Shown: piece by piece, positions 7,868 to 13,961 of the stretch
Layout of the letters: each line of letters begins with the position of its first letter
How positions within the stretch are numbered: position 1 is the first letter of the stretch
From: Candidatus Rifleibacteriota bacterium
GTDB taxonomy: Bacteria; Vulcanimicrobiota; Xenobia; Xenobiales; Xenobiaceae
DNA length: 21,223 bases
Direction: 5' to 3'
Assembly (NCBI GenBank): GCA_900772775.1
Contig: CAAGRW010000106.1
Location: 1-21,223, forward strand
Made by a program: the position numbers and the translations under genes
Notes under the pieces: model-generated
What the model was told of the DNA's origin: nothing
Databases searched by the model: none
Seen by the model: only the letters and a program-made list of their open reading frames with translations

Positions 7868-9154
7868 TTAAGCTTTCAGGTAGCGGTTGACGGAAATAAA
7901 ACTTCCCAAAGCGCCTACTAAACAGCCCATAGTGATTAAGCCAATATTGAGATAAGGCATAATGGCACCGGGAAGTAAAATAGGCAAGAAGGATATACTT
8001 TTTTGCAACTGAGGAACCACTATACGGTAAGAAACGTCTATAAGTACTGAGGCTAAAGCTGCACCTATTACACCTTGAGTGACGCCTTCTAAAATAAAAG
8101 GCCAGCGAATAAACCAATCGGCAGCGCCTACTAGTTGCATAATGTCAATCTCTTTGCGTCTGGCAAATACGGTTAAGCGAATGGTGTTGCTGATAATAAG
8201 CAAACTGGAAGCAAAAAGCATAATAAGAATAATTAAGCCAACCATACGAATAATATGATTCAGCTTCATTAACTTTTGAGCTTCTTCGCGACCATAATCT
8301 ACAGTGGCTACATTATCTATTTGAGCTAGCTTGTGAGCGACAGGCTCCAAGAAAGATGGATCGTCTACCGGAACTTCAAAAGCGTCAGGCAAAGGATTGC
8401 TTTCCAGATCATCCAAATCGAGCTTGGCATTTAAGCGCTTGCGCAACTTTTTAAACGCTTCATCTTTGGGGACGAAAGTTACTTTAGTTACATGACCTAT
8501 ATCATAGGCGGCGCTTTTAAAACTGTTGATTTGCTTTTCATCAAAATTTTGGCTCATGTAGACTTTTATTTGCATTTCGCCTGCCAACTCGTCAGCCAAA
8601 GATTCTAAGTTGGCAATAATCAACACAAAAAAGCCTAAAATAAGGGCTAAAATCATTACAGTAGAAACAGAGGCCACACTCATCATAGGGTTGTGGCGCA
8701 TATTGGTGAGCACTTCGCGCAAGAAGCACTCTAAGTAGTAGCCTCCCGAAGGGCCGCGCCTTTTCTTAGGTGGCAAATCTTCTTCGTCCAAAACTTCATC
8801 TACTGTGGGTGTTTTGGAAAGTGAATTGGAAGATTTTTCTATTATGGGAATAGGTTTAACGATTACTTCTTCGTCGTCTTCAGCTTCTTTTTCCACAGGG
8901 ACGCTTTCTATAACAAGCGTTTGTTCGCGAGTCTTTTTATTTTCGCGGTGCTCTGTCGGCCCTTTGACTGCTGGCATAGAGACTGTACGGTCTTTATCAT
9001 GGCGGCGGTGCTCTGATTTCGTGTCGGGAGCTTGGGCGGTGGCAGCGCGAGGTGACGAGGAGGCATTCTTTAATTTGCTGCCGCTAGGATCAAGTTTCGT
9101 CTGTTCTGCTTGAGGAGATATATCGATAAATCCTGATTTAGGCGGAATACTCAT
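7868..9154 (-). CDS. ftsX: Cell-division ABC transporter permease-like protein FtsX
   Basis: FtsX is the membrane half of FtsEX. ATP hydrolysis by FtsE is passed through its extracytoplasmic loop to a peptidoglycan hydrolase. The 428-residue protein has four predicted transmembrane helices (about 160-182, 302-322, 352-375, 402-422). A large extracytoplasmic loop (about 184-300) precedes helix 2, as expected for FtsX. The stretch after helix 2, ARRKEIDIMQLVGA, is a typical FtsX signature. Residues 1-137 form an unusual cytoplasmic tail rich in Lys, Glu, Pro and Ser with no hydrophobic segment. The ATG overlaps the ftsE stop (ATGA) and has GGAGG nine bases upstream inside ftsE. This indicates translational coupling and argues that the long N-terminus is real. 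Confidence 0.95.
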   Translation of the reverse strand: MSIPPKSGFIDISPQAEQTKLDPSGSKLKNASSSPRAATAQAPDTKSEHRRHDKDRTVSMPAVKGPTEHRENKKTREQTLVIESVPVEKEAEDDEEVIVKPIPIIEKSSNSLSKTPTVDEVLDEEDLPPKKRRGPSGGYYLECFLREVLTNMRHNPMMSVASVSTVMILALILGFFVLIIANLESLADELAGEMQIKVYMSQNFDEKQINSFKSAAYDIGHVTKVTFVPKDEAFKKLRKRLNAKLDLDDLESNPLPDAFEVPVDDPSFLEPVAHKLAQIDNVATVDYGREEAQKLMKLNHIIRMVGLIILIMLFASSLLIISNTIRLTVFARRKEIDIMQLVGAADWFIRWPFILEGVTQGVIGAALASVLIDVSYRIVVPQLQKSISFLPILLPGAIMPYLNIGLITMGCLVGALGSFISVNRYLKA

Positions 9155-9900
9155 AACCCAAAGCCTCCGGCCGCTAAAGTTTCTTTAGTAATTTCAGTAG
9201 TAAAATACATGCCTCTAGATAAATCTTGGGCTACTTCGCCGTGTTGCATAACTACAACGCGCTTTTGCATAACGTCGACCATTTGCTGGTTGTGAGTAGC
9301 TACAATAACGGTAGTGCCACGAGCATTCACCTTAGAGAGAATTTGCATAATATCCCAGGAAGAGTCGGGATCGAGATTGCCTGTAGGCTCGTCGGCTAAA
9401 AGGATAACCGGATCGTTAATCAAGGCCCTGGCTATAGCTACGCGTTGTTGTTCGCCTCCGGAAAGTTGACTAGGCAAGCGATCAGCTTTTTCACGCAAAT
9501 TTACCAAAGTGAGCGCTTTAGTTACTTTGCGAGGAATTACATAGCGGCTAGCTCCGGTTACTTGCATAGCATAAGCTACGTTTTCAAAAACCGTTTTATG
9601 ACCCAACAAGCGGAAGTCTTGGAAGATGACGCCGATACGACGGCGCAAGTAAGGAATTTGCGAGCGCTTCATATCGCTAATCTCTTCACCGTTAACGTAA
9701 ACCAATCCGGTAGTGGGATCGTTTTCACGATAGATTAATTTCATAAGGCTTGATTTACCTGAGCCTGTCTGACCGACTAAGAACACAAACTCACCGTGTT
9801 TTATAGAAAGATCGACGCGGTTTAAAGCTCTAGTTCCATTAGGGTAAATCAAACTTACGTTATGTAGCTCGATAATGGGATCTTCTGCTGTAGGATTCAT
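9151..9900 (-). CDS. ftsE: Cell-division ATP-binding protein FtsE
   Basis: FtsE is the cytoplasmic ATPase partner of FtsX. With the ATG at 9900 it has 249 residues, slightly longer than the usual 220-230. Walker A is GQTGSGKS (43-50), the Q-loop glutamine is in IFQDFRLL (about 94), the ABC signature LSGGE starts at 146, Walker B is VILLADEP (165-172), and the H-loop His is in ATHNQ (203). RLLGHKTVFENVAYAM is typical of FtsE. The ATG is preceded by GAAGG ten bases upstream; an in-frame TTG at 9924 has no comparable support. About 20 C-terminal residues beyond the standard domain end in a Gly-rich tail that overlaps the ftsX start. Confidence 0.96.
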   Translation of the reverse strand: MNPTAEDPIIELHNVSLIYPNGTRALNRVDLSIKHGEFVFLVGQTGSGKSSLMKLIYRENDPTTGLVYVNGEEISDMKRSQIPYLRRRIGVIFQDFRLLGHKTVFENVAYAMQVTGASRYVIPRKVTKALTLVNLREKADRLPSQLSGGEQQRVAIARALINDPVILLADEPTGNLDPDSSWDIMQILSKVNARGTTVIVATHNQQMVDVMQKRVVVMQHGEVAQDLSRGMYFTTEITKETLAAGGFGL

Positions 9901-9915
9901 AAATAAAGGGCCTTC

Positions 9916-9946
9916 ATTATACAAAAAATCGCTGGTAAATTGCCAA
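9916..9946 (-). promoter_or_regulatory. Putative sigma-70-type promoter of the ftsE-ftsX-M23 operon
   Basis: On the minus strand a perfect TATAAT (9916-9921) lies 19 bases behind TTGGCA (9941-9946). The spacer is longer than the ideal 17. The -10 ends only 15 bases before the ftsE ATG, so transcription would begin near 9908 and the GAAGG just downstream of the -10 would be at or before the 5' end. If real, the ftsE mRNA has a very short leader. Confidence 0.4.
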
Positions 9947-9990
9947 AAGTTGACGATATAAACAACCTTTACACAATTTTCCTTCAGGAA

Positions 9991-10644
9991 CTAAGCAGCG
10001 CTTGATTCCTTAGCTTGTTCGGCTTTGTGTTCTTTCCAAGCGTGAATGGCCACGGGAAGAACTGATAAAATAATAATACCAACCAGAGCTTTTTCCAAAT
10101 GTTGTTGCACAAAAGGAATTTGGCCGAAGAAATAACCTACACAAATCATGCTAGTTACCCAAGCTATACCACCTATGCAATTGTAAGAAATAAAGCGAGG
10201 GTAATGCATATCGGCTACGCCAGCTACTGTAGGAGCAAAGGTGCGAACAAAAGGCATAAAGCGAGCTAAAATAATGGTCATGCCGCCGTATTTTTCGTAA
10301 AAAGCTTTAGTTTTAAGCAAATGATCTTTGCGGAACCAGCGGCTCTGCTCGCGTTGGTAGAGAGCATGGCCAGCTTTTTTGCCAATCATGTAGCCTACCG
10401 AATCTCCCAAAACAGCGGCTAAGCACAACCAGAAAAGTACATGCCAAACATTTAACAATTCAGGTTTAGTAGCGCAAACAAAACCAGATACGACGAGTAA
10501 AGAATCGCCGGGAAGGAAAAAGCCTACTAACAAACCTGTTTCGGAGAAGATGATAATAAACAGAATAGTTAAGCCGCCCCAGGCGATAATATCTTGTATT
10601 CCCTCTATAGAGAAATAGTGGAGCAAACTTTGTATAAATTCCAT
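9991..10644 (-). CDS. DedA-family inner-membrane protein
   Basis: DedA proteins are polytopic membrane proteins linked to lipid-carrier recycling (undecaprenyl phosphate flipping in some members), membrane potential and envelope stress. This 217-residue protein fits the family length. Recognisable signatures are FSETGLLVGFFLPGDSLL (about 33-50), GDSVGYMIGKKAG (80-92) and RFMPFVRTFAPTVAG (128-142), the last containing the conserved Arg residues needed in studied members. Hydrophobic segments lie at about 15-35, 40-58, 65-85, 150-175 and 183-202. The ATG at 10644 was chosen over an in-frame TTG at 10677; an AGGA is present but rather distant (about 12 bases). The gene lies between the terminator of the upstream TPR operon and the ftsE promoter region, so it may be a single-gene unit. 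Its own promoter is unclear. Confidence 0.9.
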   Translation of the reverse strand: MEFIQSLLHYFSIEGIQDIIAWGGLTILFIIIFSETGLLVGFFLPGDSLLVVSGFVCATKPELLNVWHVLFWLCLAAVLGDSVGYMIGKKAGHALYQREQSRWFRKDHLLKTKAFYEKYGGMTIILARFMPFVRTFAPTVAGVADMHYPRFISYNCIGGIAWVTSMICVGYFFGQIPFVQQHLEKALVGIIILSVLPVAIHAWKEHKAEQAKESSAA

Positions 10645-10700
10645 TTTAGTTATGTTCCTATCTTTTTTAGGGCTCAATTTGGCTGCTTTTATTTAACTAT

Positions 10701-10721
10701 AAAAACGGCAGCCGAATGCCG
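10701..10721 (-). terminator. Rho-independent terminator of the MoxR/TPR operon
   Basis: Read on the minus strand, a 5-bp G+C-rich stem (CGGCA/TGCCG) with a 6-base loop is followed directly by TTTTT. It lies about 40 bases after the stop codon of the TPR gene and before the dedA-type gene. Flanking GGCCC and AGCCG sequences could extend or compete with the stem. Confidence 0.65.
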
Positions 10722-10761
10722 GGCCCTGCGTTCTGCGGCTAAGTGTGTTTTGCCTGTTATT

Positions 10762-12807
10762 TTAGCCGTCGATCATTTCCTTTTCTTTTTCAAACATATC
10801 ATTGAGCTGCTGTCTGGCTGTAGAACCGGAAGTAGTAGCTCCATCCAAAGAATCTAAGCCCAAAGAGCTAAAGGACACTTTGGTAGCAAAAGTTTGATTA
10901 TGTATTTCAGCAGCCAATTTCTCTGCAGTTTTTTTTGTGCTGCTTTCCAATTTTACCGAAGAAGAAGAGAGCACACTGCCATCTAAACCGTAAAGCTCAG
11001 CGGCCATTCTGCTACCTTGCAAGTGTATGCGCATAGTTAAACCTGTATGCGTAACTTTAAAACGGGGAGAATGTCCCAACATGCTGATAAGTTGCTTAGC
11101 GGCCGAAGAACCGTCGCCCTGGCAAGTGATAGGTACGCTTATTTCCATATGGCGTATGGAAGTAGGTGTAGAAGTGATCAACTGGGCGTAATAATTGGCT
11201 GCAGTTTGGAAATCGCCGCGAGCATAGGATAATTGCGCTACTCTGGCAGCAGCTAAAGAGCGCACCAGACGAGCCGCTTGAGGCAGTGTTTTCAAAGCTT
11301 TTTGGTAGTTTTTTAAAGAGGTGTCGTAGTTGCCAAATTGATAAGCAATTTCCGCACGATGCAACAAAAGATACGGCTCTTCTACAGGCAAATTGTCGGG
11401 AGCTTCCGTAAATATTTCATCTATAGCTGTCGCACATAAGCCTGGGCCCAAAATTTTTATCAGCAAAGGCTTGTAGCATTCGTCTGCGCTGATAGATTGC
11501 GCGTTGTAAGGGCGGAAGCTACTGGCTACACGTTTATTTTCGGTAATTAAAGCGCGAATACGCGAAGATGAGCGCCACAACTCGTAACTTATAGCTATAA
11601 TTTGGCCGCGCACTTTGAAGCTTTTCCAAAAAGGTGTCCAGCTAAGTTCTTCGCGCTTACATTCACGCATAGCCTTTAAAGAAGCGTACCAAGTAAGTAA
11701 GTTGCCGGCCTCAGCTTGGTCAATATCTAAAGATGTGCCTCCTTGGCGGTCAGGGCGATTGACTAAACGTTTTAAACGCTCGCAAGCTTCGGGAATAAAA
11801 CCAAGCTCCATAAGCAAAGCGCCGGTTGTTTGCAAGTTATCAGCCATAAATTGCTGATAGAGAAATGGGCGCATAGCACGAGCTCGCTCGTAAGTCTTTT
11901 TAAGACAACTGGCTGCGTCGGTGAATTTAGCTTCGGCGATATATAAATTGGTCAGATCGTTAAAAGGATTGGTGTAAGCCTGGTCGCTAAAGGGCACACG
12001 GGAGGCTTCGTTAAAAAATTGTTCAGCTTCGTCAAAACGTCCCAGAGCCAAAGCGGTCTCTCCGCAATTGCGCAATACTGTCGGATCGGGAGTTTTGCCT
12101 CTCTCTCTAGTTTCGTTGACTAAATTGCGAAAAGCGTTGTAAGAGGCTTGGTAGTTGCCGCACTCCGATTCTAAAGCTCCCAAACTGTTCCAGGCTATTT
12201 CTCTGGCACTAATATTGCCGGAATTGAAAGCATCGGAGATAACTTGGCGAGCTTCTTCTTCGCGATCCAATTTCATTAAGGGCCAAGCTTTATCTACAGC
12301 AAAATTGCTAAGACCTGGCAAACTGGCTAACTCGTCAACAACTTTTATTTTGGCTTTATAGTCGTCCATTTCGCCTAAAACTTGGCAAAGCTGAATCTGG
12401 ACACCTAAAAACAGGGAGCCGTCATTGCCATTGTTGAAGCCCCTCAATCTGCGCAGCAAAGTTTTTTTGGCCAACTCTAAATTGTGGCGAGCTCTGGGCA
12501 AATCACCTTCGGCACAGTGAAAGACTACGCCCAAGACAGCATGACCGACGGGAGAATCTTTGTCTTGCTTAAGTTTCTCTTCAGCAAATTTGCGCCAAGA
12601 AATCATATTTTTGCTATCGTTGGCTATTTGCAGCAATTCTTCACCGCCAATATCGCCTTTACTCAACGTTTCGAAAGTGGGAGAGTTTTCGTCACTTAGA
12701 GCCGGACTGCCCAATAAAGGTATCATGGACAGAGCGAATAGCAAAGTAATGGCGATAAAGAAGCACCTATACAAGCTATTGAAGCGAATCGAAAAAACTT
12801 GACGCAT
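10762..12807 (-). CDS. Exported tetratricopeptide-repeat (TPR) protein
   Basis: No named function is recognised. The 681-residue protein begins with a basic n-region and hydrophobic core (about 12-34, CFFIAITLLFALSMIPLLG), so it is probably secreted or anchored at the outer face of the membrane. TPR-like helical pairs are scattered through it: about 90-115 (GDLPRARHNLELA), 205-230 (GNYQASYNAFRNL), 245-270 (GRFDEAEQFFNEA), 288-310, 328-346, and 480-550 (GNYDTSLKNYQKAL, GDFQTAANYYAQL). The C-terminal 110 residues have no TPR and look like a small alpha/beta segment. The ATG at 12807 has AAGGAAAG in good position. An upstream in-frame ATG at 12873 lies inside the inverted repeat and would bury the signal sequence. 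As the last gene of the MoxR/DUF58/transglutaminase group it may be a scaffold for complex assembly at the envelope; that role is inference. Confidence 0.8.
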   Translation of the reverse strand: MRQVFSIRFNSLYRCFFIAITLLFALSMIPLLGSPALSDENSPTFETLSKGDIGGEELLQIANDSKNMISWRKFAEEKLKQDKDSPVGHAVLGVVFHCAEGDLPRARHNLELAKKTLLRRLRGFNNGNDGSLFLGVQIQLCQVLGEMDDYKAKIKVVDELASLPGLSNFAVDKAWPLMKLDREEEARQVISDAFNSGNISAREIAWNSLGALESECGNYQASYNAFRNLVNETRERGKTPDPTVLRNCGETALALGRFDEAEQFFNEASRVPFSDQAYTNPFNDLTNLYIAEAKFTDAASCLKKTYERARAMRPFLYQQFMADNLQTTGALLMELGFIPEACERLKRLVNRPDRQGGTSLDIDQAEAGNLLTWYASLKAMRECKREELSWTPFWKSFKVRGQIIAISYELWRSSSRIRALITENKRVASSFRPYNAQSISADECYKPLLIKILGPGLCATAIDEIFTEAPDNLPVEEPYLLLHRAEIAYQFGNYDTSLKNYQKALKTLPQAARLVRSLAAARVAQLSYARGDFQTAANYYAQLITSTPTSIRHMEISVPITCQGDGSSAAKQLISMLGHSPRFKVTHTGLTMRIHLQGSRMAAELYGLDGSVLSSSSVKLESSTKKTAEKLAAEIHNQTFATKVSFSSLGLDSLDGATTSGSTARQQLNDMFEKEKEMIDG

Positions 12808-12848
12808 GATTTCTTTCCTTTTGAGCAGCTTTTGTATGTTCAAATTTG

Positions 12849-12893
12849 TTTTCAGATCTAACGATCTTTTCATCAGATCATTAGATCTGAAAA
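12849..12893 (-). repeat. Perfect 13-bp inverted repeat between moxR and the TPR gene
   Basis: TTTTCAGATCTAA (12849-12861) and TTAGATCTGAAAA (12881-12893) are exact reverse complements separated by 19 bases. The right arm abuts the moxR stop codon. In the minus-strand transcript this forms a stable stem followed by ACAAATTTG rather than a T-run, so it does not look like a classical terminator. The spacer carries further GATC-containing fragments (CGATC, CAGATC). It could be an mRNA-processing or stability hairpin, a protein-binding operator, or an inert repeat. Confidence 0.7.
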
Positions 12894-13904
12894 TTATTTC
12901 TTAAGTGTTGAGCGGCATAAGGCTTCCAGAGGGCCTTTGCAGCATTCTCTTATGACTTTAATCGGATCTTCAATTCCTGCAGCCAATTCTAAACGATGGG
13001 CAAATACATAGGGCACAAGGTAAGAGACATCTTCGGCGGTTACATAGTCGCGAGCTCGCTTAAGAGCGCAAGCTTTAAGAGCTGGCAACATTAAGACCAA
13101 GCTACGAGTAGAAATGCCTTGGGCGACATGAGGTGACTGGCGCACGGCGTTAGCCATATCTACCAAGCACTGATTGATGCGATCATCTACATATATATAC
13201 TGATCGATGGCTTGGCGGGCATCCAAAATAGCCGTCTTGGGTACCATAGGAAATTCGTTGCCCGGAGGATTGCGTCTTTCTTGAATAGAGCGCAATACGT
13301 CCAATTCCGATTCTCTATCGATATTATTCATACGTATTTTAAAGAGAAAACGGTCATGTTGAGCTACAGGCAAAGGATAAGTACCAGCCTGATCTCTGGG
13401 GTTTTGCGTAGCAATCACAAAGAAAAGTTTACCCAAATTGTGTGAAGTATTGTCTACGGTCACTTGTTTTTCGGCCATAGCTTCCAACATAGCTGCCTGA
13501 ACTTTGGGGGAAGTACGGTTAATTTCGTCAGCCAGCACTACGTGAGCAAAAATAGGGCCGGGACGGAAAGTAAAAGTGCCATTATCAGGATCGAAAACTG
13601 TCATACCAGTAATGTCGGAAGGAAGCAAGTCTGGAGTAAACTGGATGCGCCTAAACATAGTAATGGGAGGTTCAGGATTGTCATTATATATAGAATCTCC
13701 CAATGCTTTGGCTAAGGTTGTTTTTCCTGAACCGGGGAAGTCTTCTAAAAGCACGTGGCCGTCGGCTAAAATGGCTATCAAAATAAGCTCGATAACGCGA
13801 TCTCGACCGCGCACTGCTCTTTTTAAACGCGACTCCATGGTAAGGAGTAAATTGTAAGCCTTATCTAAGCGAGCCGCTCGGTTAGCTTGCGAAGTTCTAT
13901 CCAA
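12894..13904 (-). CDS. MoxR-family AAA+ ATPase
   Basis: MoxR ATPases are cytoplasmic chaperone-like AAA+ proteins that work with DUF58/VWA-domain partners to mature or regulate protein complexes. The 336-residue length is typical. Walker A is EDFPGSGKT (54-62). FTPDLLPSDITGM (89-101) is a MoxR hallmark. Walker B is VVLADEINR (122-130), followed by TSPKVQAAMLEAMAEKQVT. The sensor region reads ATQNPRDQAGTYPLPVAQHDRF (165-186, with one extra Asp relative to the common NP.E..GTYPLPEAQ pattern). The C-terminal AAA lid contains GISTRSLVLMLPALKACAL. The start is TTG at 13904, nine bases behind a strong GGAGG. The nearest ATG would remove the first 22 residues. The gene lies 57 bp downstream of the transglutaminase gene and belongs to the same transcription unit. 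Confidence 0.95.
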   Translation of the reverse strand: MDRTSQANRAARLDKAYNLLLTMESRLKRAVRGRDRVIELILIAILADGHVLLEDFPGSGKTTLAKALGDSIYNDNPEPPITMFRRIQFTPDLLPSDITGMTVFDPDNGTFTFRPGPIFAHVVLADEINRTSPKVQAAMLEAMAEKQVTVDNTSHNLGKLFFVIATQNPRDQAGTYPLPVAQHDRFLFKIRMNNIDRESELDVLRSIQERRNPPGNEFPMVPKTAILDARQAIDQYIYVDDRINQCLVDMANAVRQSPHVAQGISTRSLVLMLPALKACALKRARDYVTAEDVSYLVPYVFAHRLELAAGIEDPIKVIRECCKGPLEALCRSTLKK

Positions 13905-13961
13905 GATAAGTTTCCTCCGTCTGAGTAGACATTAGTTTGTAAAAATAGTTGGGCTCGTGTT

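Noticed and set aside
9964..9990. Small palindrome TTCCTGAAGGAA after the dedA-type gene as a terminator
   Set aside because: Only a 4-bp stem and no T-run follows on the minus strand.
12808..12873. Upstream ATG giving a 22-residue longer TPR protein
   Set aside because: That ATG lies in the inverted repeat without a ribosome site, and the signal sequence fits the ATG at 12807.
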